5,880 bases of DNA from Sphingomonas sp. Its GTDB lineage: Bacteria; Pseudomonadota; Alphaproteobacteria; Sphingomonadales; Sphingomonadaceae. Below, one piece after another: positions 1-5,585 of the stretch. The translations under genes were made by a program, and so were the position numbers. The notes beneath the pieces are model-generated. The model ran no database searches. It worked only from the letters and a program-made list of their open reading frames with translations, and had not been told where the DNA came from. The stretch lies in assembly GCA_030146605.1 (NCBI GenBank), contig JASLBO010000148.1, forward strand, positions 1 through 5,880, given 5' to 3'. Each line of letters opens with the position of its first letter. The first letter of the stretch is position 1.

Positions 1-964
1 CGAGGCGTTTGACGCACGCGCGAGGCGCCGGGACACGCGGCGGGACTTTTTCAAGGCGTTCGGAACGGCTTCGGCGCTTGCGGGCGGCTTCGTCCTGGCT
101 AACAAGGGCGATCCGCTTTCGGCGCAGACTGCCTCTAACGACGCGGACATCCTCAACTTCGCGCTCAACCTCGAATATCTCGAGGCGCAATTCTATTCCT
201 TCGCGGCCAACGGGGTCGGCCTTCCTCCAGCGCTGCTTGGCGGCACCACCGGCACCCCAGGCGCGGCGACGGGCGGACGCGCCGCTACCTTCACAGATCC
301 AATAGTAGCGCAATATGCTCGGGAGATCGCTGCCGACGAGATTGCGCACGTGACCTTCCTGCGCAACGCGATCGGACCGACGGCGGTGGCGCAGCCAGCG
401 ATCGACATCGGGACCTCGCCCTCGGGCGCTTTCTCCACTGCTGCGCGTGCGGCGGGGCTCATTCCCGAAGGCGCGTCATTCGATCCCTATGCGAGCGATG
501 AAGCCTTCCTGCTCGCTGCCTTCATCTTCGAGGATGTTGGCGTGACGGCGTACAAGGGCGCGTCTCCGCTCCTGACCAGCAAGATCTTCCTCGAGGCCGC
601 AGCGGGCATTCTTGCGGTCGAGGCCTACCATGCGAGCATCATTCGCACGACGCTCTACGCCAAGGGCATTGCGACGCCCACCGCGATGATAGGGGCCAGG
701 ACGATCATCGAAGCAACGGAGGCAGTCTCGGGCGCCCGTGACGGTCTCGACGGCGCGAGCGACATCGACCAAGGCGTCCGCCCCGCCGGCACCGGTACGA
801 CCGCGGTCAGCAACATCGCTCCGCTCGATGAGAATGGCATCGCATTCAGCCGGACCGCCGGCCAGGTCCTGAACATCGTCTATCTAAACAGATCCGCAGT
901 CACCGGGGGCGGGTTCTTCCCAGCCGGCGTCAATGGGCCATTGCGCATGAGCGCAGCCAACTAA
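1..964 (+). CDS. Tat-exported ferritin-like domain protein, upstream copy (5' end outside window)
   Basis: The reading frame starting at base 2 is open from the window edge to the TAA at 962-964 and gives 320 residues. Alignment with the next gene suggests only about eight N-terminal residues are missing. A twin-arginine motif (TRRDFFK, residues 12-18 of the fragment) precedes a short hydrophobic stretch and a possible signal-peptidase site near LSAQ (39-42). There is no lipobox Cys. The mature part reads as a four-helix ferritin-like domain of the Ferritin_2 / desiccation-related type. Likely di-metal ligands are E58 or E61 (helix A), E113 and H116 (ExxH, helix B), E177 (helix C, FED) and E207 and H210 (ExxH, helix D). 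The protein is probably periplasmic. Whether it stores iron, oxidises a metal or protects against stress cannot be told from sequence. It closely resembles the following gene along its whole length and is probably co-transcribed with it. An ATG/GTG-only search would start it wrongly at the GTG at 350, inside the domain. Confidence 0.92.
   Translation, partial: EAFDARARRRDTRRDFFKAFGTASALAGGFVLANKGDPLSAQTASNDADILNFALNLEYLEAQFYSFAANGVGLPPALLGGTTGTPGAATGGRAATFTDPIVAQYAREIAADEIAHVTFLRNAIGPTAVAQPAIDIGTSPSGAFSTAARAAGLIPEGASFDPYASDEAFLLAAFIFEDVGVTAYKGASPLLTSKIFLEAAAGILAVEAYHASIIRTTLYAKGIATPTAMIGARTIIEATEAVSGARDGLDGASDIDQGVRPAGTGTTAVSNIAPLDENGIAFSRTAGQVLNIVYLNRSAVTGGGFFPAGVNGPLRMSAAN
170..204 (+). repeat. 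35-bp perfect repeat, copy 1 (within upstream ferritin-like gene)
   Basis: These 35 bases are identical to 1220-1254 in the second ferritin-like gene, 1050 bp away. They encode the first metal-ligand helix (LEYLEAQFYSF). Flanking bases differ at synonymous positions, so this is the longest identical block noticed by eye between the two paralogs. Confidence 0.9.
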
Positions 965-971
965 ACCTCAC

Positions 972-977
972 AGGGAG
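972..977 (+). promoter_or_regulatory. Shine-Dalgarno site of the downstream ferritin-like gene
   Basis: AGGGAG lies eight bases before the ATG at 986, inside the 21-bp gap between the two ferritin-like genes. It fixes the start of the second gene and gives it its own ribosome entry site. The outer-membrane protein gene further on carries the same hexamer at nearly the same spacing. Confidence 0.8.
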
Positions 978-985
978 CTATCGTC

Positions 986-1999
986 ATGAATCAGCACGAC
1001 TTGGTCCTCGAGGTTCTCGAGGCGCGCGAACAACGCCGCGCGGACCGCCGCCGTTTCATCAAGGTCGCCGGGGCCGCGTCTGCGGCTGCCGCCGGAGCAT
1101 CTTTCTTGGCCGCCTGCAGCGACAACAACGACGGCGATGTCTTCACGCCGATCATCACCCCCACGCCGACGCCGCCGCCGGTGCTCAACGATCAGGATGT
1201 CCTGAATTTTGCGCTCAATCTCGAATATCTCGAGGCGCAATTCTATTCCTTCGCAGCGTTCGGTACAGGCCTCCCGGCCAATATCCTGGCCGGTGCGGGG
1301 ACCCAGGGCGCAGTGACGGGGGGCCGTCAGGTCAATTTCACTGACCCCATCGTGGGACAATATGCGCGCGAGATCGCCGCTGACGAAGCCGCGCATGTGC
1401 GCTTCCTGCGGACTGCGATCGGGCCCACCGCAGTGGCGCAGCCGGCAATCGACATCGGCAGTTCGGCGACGAGCGCATTCTCGGCCGCGGCGCAGGCTGC
1501 GGGGGTGATCCCCGCGGGTGCGGCATTCGATCCTTATGCCAGCGACGAGGCCTTCCTGCTCGGCGCCTTCATCTTCGAGGATGTGGGCGTGACTGCGTAT
1601 AAAGGCGCGTCGCCTCTCATTACCAACAAGACCTTCCTCGAGGCTGCGGCCGGCATTCTCGCCGCCGAGGCCTATCATGCCGGGCTGATACGGACGGTAC
1701 TCTACCGCAAGGGGATCAATGCGCCGGCCGCGTTGATCGGCACCAAGACGATCATCGAAGCCACCGAGAGCGTCTCCGGCGCGCGCGACAGCCTGGACGG
1801 CGCTAGCGATATCGACCAAGGCGTTCGCCCTGTCGGCACCCTCTCCAACATTGCCCCAACCGATGGCAGCGGCGTGGCGTTCAGCCGCACCACGGGCCAA
1901 GTGCTCAACATCGCCTACCTCAATCAGATGGCGACCGATCGTGGTGGCTTTTTCCCGGCTGGGGTGAACGGAACAATCCGCCTCAGCACGGCAAACTAG
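986..1999 (+). CDS. Tat lipoprotein-like ferritin-like domain protein, downstream copy
   Basis: This gene encodes 337 residues. The ATG at 986 is supported by AGGGAG eight bases upstream and by a good export signal. Residues 20-26 (DRRRFIK) form a twin-arginine motif, followed by an Ala-rich hydrophobic core and a lipobox LAAC with Cys44. Ser follows the Cys, which under the usual Lol rule would favour the outer membrane. Residues 53-67 form a Thr/Pro-rich linker. The ferritin-like four-helix domain follows, with E80/E83, E134-x-x-H137, E198 and E228-x-x-H231 as the likely di-metal ligands, so the metal site looks intact. The family is Ferritin_2 / desiccation-related. The exact activity (iron oxidation or storage, peroxide defence) is not shown by sequence. 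It lies 21 bp after its paralog on the same strand, consistent with tandem duplication and one transcript. The Tat route plus a lipobox implies folding, and perhaps metal loading, before export, but this is inferred. Confidence 0.95.
   Translation: MNQHDLVLEVLEAREQRRADRRRFIKVAGAASAAAAGASFLAACSDNNDGDVFTPIITPTPTPPPVLNDQDVLNFALNLEYLEAQFYSFAAFGTGLPANILAGAGTQGAVTGGRQVNFTDPIVGQYAREIAADEAAHVRFLRTAIGPTAVAQPAIDIGSSATSAFSAAAQAAGVIPAGAAFDPYASDEAFLLGAFIFEDVGVTAYKGASPLITNKTFLEAAAGILAAEAYHAGLIRTVLYRKGINAPAALIGTKTIIEATESVSGARDSLDGASDIDQGVRPVGTLSNIAPTDGSGVAFSRTTGQVLNIAYLNQMATDRGGFFPAGVNGTIRLSTAN
1220..1254 (+). repeat. 35-bp perfect repeat, copy 2 (within downstream ferritin-like gene)
   Basis: This is the second copy of the block at 170-204. 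It is coding sequence for the same helix, so it most likely reflects gene duplication, possibly with later local gene conversion, and not a mobile repeat. Confidence 0.9.
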
Positions 2000-2013
2000 C
2001 GTGCCTATCGCGA

Positions 2014-2041
2014 GCGATGCCGCCGCATCTGGCGGCATCGC
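2014..2041 (+). terminator. Perfect 11-bp hairpin after the ferritin-like genes; possible terminator
   Basis: Bases 2014-2024 (GCGATGCCGCC) pair perfectly with 2031-2041 around a six-base loop, starting 14 bases after the TAG of the second ferritin-like gene. The position and GC-rich stem suit a transcription terminator or an mRNA 3'-end stabiliser. No T-run follows, so it is not a classical intrinsic terminator. A mixed Rho-dependent or stabilising role is equally possible. Confidence 0.5.
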
Positions 2042-2130
2042 GCAGGAGAAGCCCACCACCAATTCGGGTCCTTTCGCACCAGCGCGGTGTCGATCGGACC
2101 CGGCGCGTTTTGGCTTGCCGCCTCGGGAGA

Positions 2131-2155
2131 CGGGCAATCATCCGATGATTTGCCG
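2131..2155. promoter_or_regulatory. 25-nt imperfect palindrome upstream of the outer-membrane protein gene
   Basis: Two 11-nt arms (2131-2141 and 2145-2155) are inverted repeats with two mismatches around a CCG centre. The inner six bases AATCAT/ATGATT are perfect. It lies about 60-80 bases before the ATG of the beta-barrel gene, where an operator could sit. It could also form a small RNA hairpin. No protein is assigned to it and no convincing -35/-10 pair was found beside it. Confidence 0.35.
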
Positions 2156-2200
2156 CGCAATCGCCTTGTCGCTCACACATTGTTCTGATCACCGTCGAAA

Positions 2201-2206
2201 AGGGAG
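2201..2206 (+). promoter_or_regulatory. Shine-Dalgarno site that decides the start of the outer-membrane protein
   Basis: AGGGAG lies seven bases before the ATG at 2214. The reading frame is open further upstream to about 2001, but only the 2214 start has this site directly followed by a signal peptide, so the shorter protein is chosen. Confidence 0.85.
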
Positions 2207-2213
2207 AAAAATC

Positions 2214-3026
2214 ATGCGCAATTCGATCCTTGGAGCTTCGAGCTTCCTGATGCTTGCTGCCCCCGCTGCCTATGCGCAGGGGTTCGATGGCCCTTATGTC
2301 GGAGTCGCGGTCGGCTATGGATTTGAACGCGGCGGCTCCGACGAGCACGTTATCTTTGACCGCGGCTTCAACGGTTCCGACGATGTAGTAACCACGACTG
2401 CGGGCGCTGACGCCTTCTCACCAGGCTTCTGCGAGGGGCGCGCTACCTCCACCGCTAACTCGGATTGTGAGCGTGAGAACGGCATCGATTATCACTTCCG
2501 CGCCGGATATGACGCGCAGTTCGGAAACTTCGTCGTCGGAGTGGTGGGCGAGGCCGGCAGTAGCTCGCTTCGCGACAGCGTAAGCGCATTCAGTACTACG
2601 CCTGCGTCCTACACAATCACACGCAAGATCGAGTGGGAGGCGGCGCTTCGCCTCCGCGCAGGATATGCGCTGGGCGGTGCGACGTTGCTCTATGCAACGG
2701 GTGGTCCGTCCTATGCTTCCATCGAGAACAAATTCCAGACGAGCAACGGACAGAATGCATTCCTGGACAACGGCGATTTTAAGACCTGGGGCATCGCTGG
2801 TGGTGGCGGCGTCGAGCACCAGATCTCGCCCAACGTCTCAGTCGGGGCGGAGTATCTCTACACGCGCTACAATGATGACGGCGACTATCGCGTGCGCGCC
2901 ACGCAGGGCGCGGCGAATGCGATCAATCCGTTCATCCTGTTTGGAGCGCCGGGCACCGAGTTCCGCCGCAGCGACGAACGCTTCGACTTCCATGCGGTTC
3001 GCGGAACTCTATCTTTCCGGTTCTGA
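2214..3026 (+). CDS. Outer-membrane beta-barrel protein (Omp25/31-like porin-family style)
   Basis: This gene encodes 270 residues. The N-terminus is a clean Sec signal peptide (MRNSILGASSFLMLAAPAAYA) with likely cleavage after AYA21, leaving a mature start QGFDGPYVGVAVGYG. That opening, with GxYVGxxxGYGF-type alternation, is typical of the first strand of small outer-membrane barrels. Further amphipathic strands with aromatic girdles are visible (for example GVEHQISPNVSVGAEYLYTR, about 199-218). The chain ends GTLSFRF, with the terminal Phe recognised by the BAM machinery. Two Cys only, C73 and C85, lie in a polar, presumably surface-exposed loop and could form a disulfide. Its role is probably structural or as a narrow pore, and no substrate can be deduced. 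It is separated from the ferritin-like genes by 214 bp containing a hairpin, so it probably has its own promoter. Confidence 0.92.
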   Translation: MRNSILGASSFLMLAAPAAYAQGFDGPYVGVAVGYGFERGGSDEHVIFDRGFNGSDDVVTTTAGADAFSPGFCEGRATSTANSDCERENGIDYHFRAGYDAQFGNFVVGVVGEAGSSSLRDSVSAFSTTPASYTITRKIEWEAALRLRAGYALGGATLLYATGGPSYASIENKFQTSNGQNAFLDNGDFKTWGIAGGGGVEHQISPNVSVGAEYLYTRYNDDGDYRVRATQGAANAINPFILFGAPGTEFRRSDERFDFHAVRGTLSFRF

Positions 3027-3607
3027 CTCATCAGTGCGGTGGGCACGCTGCGCAGCGCCGCATCATACCCTCCTGATCGTCACAGAAGTCGTGGACGCCT
3101 AAGTAGATGCTCGCCAGAAATGTGGCGACGCCACGCCAAGATGGTTCGTTTCTCGCCTCACCTGGGCTAAAAGCGGGTCAGTCGCGGAGATTGCCGACGC
3201 CATCGGTTCTGCGCCCGGATGGTGCTGGATAGGCCGGAACTACCGTGGCTACCTCGACATGTTCACGCTGTCATTATCCGGCATCGACCCGCAAATCTGC
3301 TTCCTTGGCGAGGCCTCCACGCTCACGATAAAGCAGATCACAGCGAGCCCCGGACGTCTGTAGTTGGGCGACAGTCGACCGGCTGCTTTCTGCCGCGAAA
3401 GCCGATCGGCGGCTTTCAGGCAGCTCGTCGTGGGAATGCCGCGTCAAACGGCTTGGCCGGGGTGGAAAGCGGAATGGCAGCTTCTTGAGACCAGATGCGA
3501 ATAGCGGACATTCGGACCACCGTTGTCGCATATGGACGCACGCGGGCGGATGCCCTGACGCGAGCACTGGTGCGATAAATCGCACCGATGAGCTCCGGTC
3601 GAAGGCG
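3027..3607. other. Gene-free stretch between convergent genes, with decayed-looking sequence
   Basis: No frame here has a start with a ribosome site and protein-like composition. The short open frames on both strands are rich in Arg, Ser, His and Pro and resemble nothing recognisable. Plus frame 1 is open from 3103 to the TAG at 3361-3363 but has no upstream start codon. Its part 3166-3216 reads AKSGSVAEIADAIGSAP, loosely like a helix-turn-helix, so it may be the remnant of a lost gene. Positions 3381-3487 hold short degenerate repeat-like units, listed separately. The region separates two convergent genes and must contain their transcript ends, yet no stem with a T-run was seen. Confidence 0.5.
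3381..3487 (+). repeat. Degenerate short repeat units in intergenic DNA
   Basis: Three related 12-mers are seen: GGCTGCTTTCTG at 3381, GGCGGCTTTCAG at 3408 and GGCAGCTTCTTG at 3476. Between the second and third are partly similar pieces such as GGGAATGCCG and CGGAATGGCAG. The pattern suggests a worn intergenic repeat family rather than coding DNA. The spacing is irregular (27 then 68 bases) and the units are short, so chance similarity is not excluded. Confidence 0.3.
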
Positions 3608-4675
3608 TCACCGTTGAGCGGAAGCTTGCGATACGCTCCGTGCGTTGCTGTCGGCCTTTAGGATCGAGCCAGCGACTCCTTGGAGCCTTTCGGTTCCAAC
3701 AAGGTTCAAGTCGGATCGGAAACCGAGGCGCAGCTTCGCCCTGACGTCGGCAAGCACGCGCTTGTTCGCATAGGAATGTGGTGAGGCCGGATCGTCCCCG
3801 CGGTCCTCGGCAAACTTCGCGAGCACCCGTTGCCGCGTGACGTCTGCCTGAGCCAACTCTACCAGCTTGGCGCGATACTCCAGCTCCCAGGGCTCTAATG
3901 CCCGGAACCGACGGAGATCGGCCAAGTGCTGCGCCTCGTGACCCAGGAAGGACACGCGAAACTCCTCACCGTCCAAGCTCTCGTACCGCGGTCCCACCGC
4001 AAAAATTGCGTCATCGGAGGCCCATCCTCCAGCCCCGCGTCTGCCGCAGGTCGCATAGTCGCCCCACCCCAGACTGAGAAACCCGTCGAGTAAAACGACG
4101 CGCGTGAGGCTGAGTCCCTCCGGCAGCTCGATGGGTCTGCGCTGCTCGTCCTGGGCGGTCCAGACCATCAGCTCACGCAATCGGCCGGTGCGACCTTGTA
4201 GCGAACGCACGCCCTTAGCTTCCAAACGGCGTGCTAGAGTTAGTTCGATCGAGTCCATATCCGGCAGGTCGGGCCGACCGAGCAGCGTGCGGAGCGCGGC
4301 TAGCAATTGATCTTCGGCGGCAGCGCGCCTGTCGGGCTGCAGCAATGCTCGATGCCAATAGTGGCGATAGGTCTGGACGACGGCTGCGACGAACGACTCT
4401 GGGTGGACTCGATCCGTCTGCGGAGTTGATGCGGGCCCGAAACGAACCATCATGCATTCCCGGAATTGGCGGTCTTTGACCGACAAGCCTTCTGGGGTGA
4501 GAGGCTTGAGCGTTCGCACGGCTTGCACAGCATCGCCTTGCAGAGCCGATCCCGTCGCAGATGCGATCTGTTTCGCACCCGTGGGTGCTGTCGTCTGGGC
4601 GACGGCTGTGCTGCACATCGACAGCAGCCAGCCTATCATCGCCGCAGTCAGGGTTTTGCGGTTGGCGGTCTTCAT
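3608..4675 (-). CDS. Exported protein of unknown family with HExxH metallopeptidase-like motif
   Basis: This gene encodes 355 residues from the ATG at 4675. The first 26 residues form a Sec signal peptide (MKTANRK, a hydrophobic core, then AVA before Q27), so the product is probably periplasmic or secreted. A longer ATG start at 4738 would bury this signal and overlap the upstream regulator gene, so it is not preferred. The key feature is H246-E-A-Q-H250, an HExxH zinc site, followed by an acidic cluster EPWELEYRAKL (261-271). E264 or E266 there could be the third ligand, as in gluzincin-type peptidases. The stretch before it (GGWASDDAIFAVGPRY, 216-231) could be an edge strand of such a fold. 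Other Cys are C21 (in the signal), C74 and C210. I do not recognise the family. Peptidase activity is an inference from the motif only. The AraC-type gene ends 32 bp upstream on the same strand, suggesting co-transcription and perhaps regulation by it. Confidence 0.82.
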   Translation of the reverse strand: MKTANRKTLTAAMIGWLLSMCSTAVAQTTAPTGAKQIASATGSALQGDAVQAVRTLKPLTPEGLSVKDRQFRECMMVRFGPASTPQTDRVHPESFVAAVVQTYRHYWHRALLQPDRRAAAEDQLLAALRTLLGRPDLPDMDSIELTLARRLEAKGVRSLQGRTGRLRELMVWTAQDEQRRPIELPEGLSLTRVVLLDGFLSLGWGDYATCGRRGAGGWASDDAIFAVGPRYESLDGEEFRVSFLGHEAQHLADLRRFRALEPWELEYRAKLVELAQADVTRQRVLAKFAEDRGDDPASPHSYANKRVLADVRAKLRLGFRSDLNLVGTERLQGVAGSILKADSNARSVSQASAQR

Positions 4676-4707
4676 AAAGACAGGACCTAAAGGTCTAGGT
4701 ACCGGTA

Positions 4708-5421
4708 TTATTGAACGCTTTTGACCTTGGCTCTCCACGCACCCGGCGAAAGCCCTGTGAGGTTACCAATCGCACGGCTAAGATGAGCCTGGTCCGCGAA
4801 CCCGCAATCGTGGGCGATGGCTGCCAACGGTGCGGCGCTCGTCCGTATCTGGCGCAGCGCACGCTTGGTCCTAAGTTCCACTCGGTAGCGAATTGGGGTC
4901 GTACCGTAGGCTGACCTGAAGCCGCGGCTCACAGTTGCTGCAGCCAGGCCCATTTCACGAGCCCAGTCACCGAGATGAAGGCGGTCGTCGCCGGCGAGCG
5001 CTTGCGCGAGGAGGTCTGGCCAGTCTTGCAACCGGTGCGGTCCCGGCAGAGGACGCAGGAGCTCGACCATGCCCTCCGCCTCCAACACGTTCTTGCGCAG
5101 GAGTGCGTCAGGATCCCCGATCTTGAAGACGGGGGGGAGAGGGAGTTCACCTAGACCTGAAACCGGGATGTTCAGGACGCTGGCACCCGCCGAACTAACC
5201 CGGTCGAGGTGGGCATGCATCGCGTCATGAAACAAGGCGTCGCCCGGGCCCGCCTGCCAGCGCCCGTCGTCGCCAGCCTCCTCATACCATCCACTCAGCA
5301 CAACCGCGACGTAACCCTCCACGTGTCGATGGCGGACGACAACCTGCGCAGGTTGCAAATTCTCGAGGGGTTCGAGACGTAGCTCGCCGATGCCCGGCAG
5401 CGTCCTCAATCGACACGTCAC
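4708..5421 (-). CDS. AraC-family transcriptional regulator with N-terminal cupin sensor
   Basis: This gene encodes 237 residues. The start is a GTG at 5421. The frame continues upstream to a stop at 5503-5505 without any other ATG, GTG or TTG, and no clear ribosome site precedes the GTG, so initiation may be weak or leaderless. The N-terminal half looks like a small cupin sensor: H31-R-H33-V-E-G-Y, the strand AVVLSGWYEEAG (39-50), AGPGDALFH (57-65) and HAHLDR (69-74), with His residues that could bind metal or ligand. The C-terminal half carries two helix-turn-helix units, about 148-172 (LGDWAREMGLAAATVSRGF) and 199-229 (AAIAHDCGFADQAHLSRAIG, then GLSPGAW), the latter matching the AraC signature layout. 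It probably controls nearby genes: the exported HExxH protein 32 bp downstream on the same strand, and possibly once the divergent hydrolase remnant. The inducer is unknown. Confidence 0.93.
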   Translation of the reverse strand: MTCRLRTLPGIGELRLEPLENLQPAQVVVRHRHVEGYVAVVLSGWYEEAGDDGRWQAGPGDALFHDAMHAHLDRVSSAGASVLNIPVSGLGELPLPPVFKIGDPDALLRKNVLEAEGMVELLRPLPGPHRLQDWPDLLAQALAGDDRLHLGDWAREMGLAAATVSRGFRSAYGTTPIRYRVELRTKRALRQIRTSAAPLAAIAHDCGFADQAHLSRAIGNLTGLSPGAWRAKVKSVQ

Positions 5422-5585
5422 GTTGGGGGGCGTGAGCGGCTGACCGGAGGCACACGATGTCCGGCGGTTGCCGTCGCTACTCTGACCTTCGATTGCATCC
5501 GGCTAAGCTAACATCCACTGTTAGGCGACGCCACCGTCACCTTGGATCGTCGACAAGTGGTGCCGTAGACGGCTCCCGCCATGTA
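5422..5585. other. Divergent intergenic region between AraC gene and hydrolase remnant
   Basis: This stretch should contain the AraC promoter (minus strand) and whatever remains of the hydrolase promoter and 5' end (plus strand). No confident -35/-10 pair was found. A small inverted repeat CTAAC/GTTAG (5508-5512 and 5520-5524) is the only symmetry noticed and is too short to call an operator. Part of 5525-5585 may be badly decayed N-terminal coding sequence of the hydrolase. Confidence 0.4.

Noticed and set aside
9..305. Plus-strand open frame overlapping the 5' part of the first ferritin-like gene
   Set aside because: It is out of frame with the Tat-motif and ferritin-like sequence, which is clearly the coding frame, and its product is low-complexity Arg/Ser.
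968..2137. 389-codon open frame on the minus strand opposite the second ferritin-like gene
   Set aside because: It is the antisense shadow of a clear gene. Long antisense frames are common in GC-rich codon usage, and the translation is Arg/Gly/Asp-rich without domain features.
2150..2194. Possible sigma70-like promoter before the outer-membrane protein gene (TTGCCG or TTGTCG boxes)
   Set aside because: No acceptable -10 box sits 16-18 bases downstream of either candidate.
2001..2213. Upstream extension of the outer-membrane protein to a GTG at 2001
   Set aside because: It would place about 71 residues before a perfect signal peptide, would run through the hairpin, and has no ribosome site, whereas 2214 has AGGGAG.
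3166..3216. Helix-turn-helix remnant of an IS30-type transposase
   Set aside because: The similarity is limited to one short stretch, with no DDE segment, terminal inverted repeats or target duplication visible, so no mobile element is called.
3274..3585. 103-codon minus-strand frame, and the 89-codon plus frame at 3219-3488
   Set aside because: They overlap each other, lack ribosome sites and have shadow-like composition. The plus frame also crosses the degenerate repeat units.
4676..4738. Longer start at 4738 for the exported HExxH protein
   Set aside because: It overlaps the regulator gene and puts 21 polar residues before a normal signal peptide.
5508..5524. CTAAC/GTTAG inverted repeat as an AraC operator
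   Set aside because: A five-base arm is expected by chance, and AraC-family sites are usually direct repeats.
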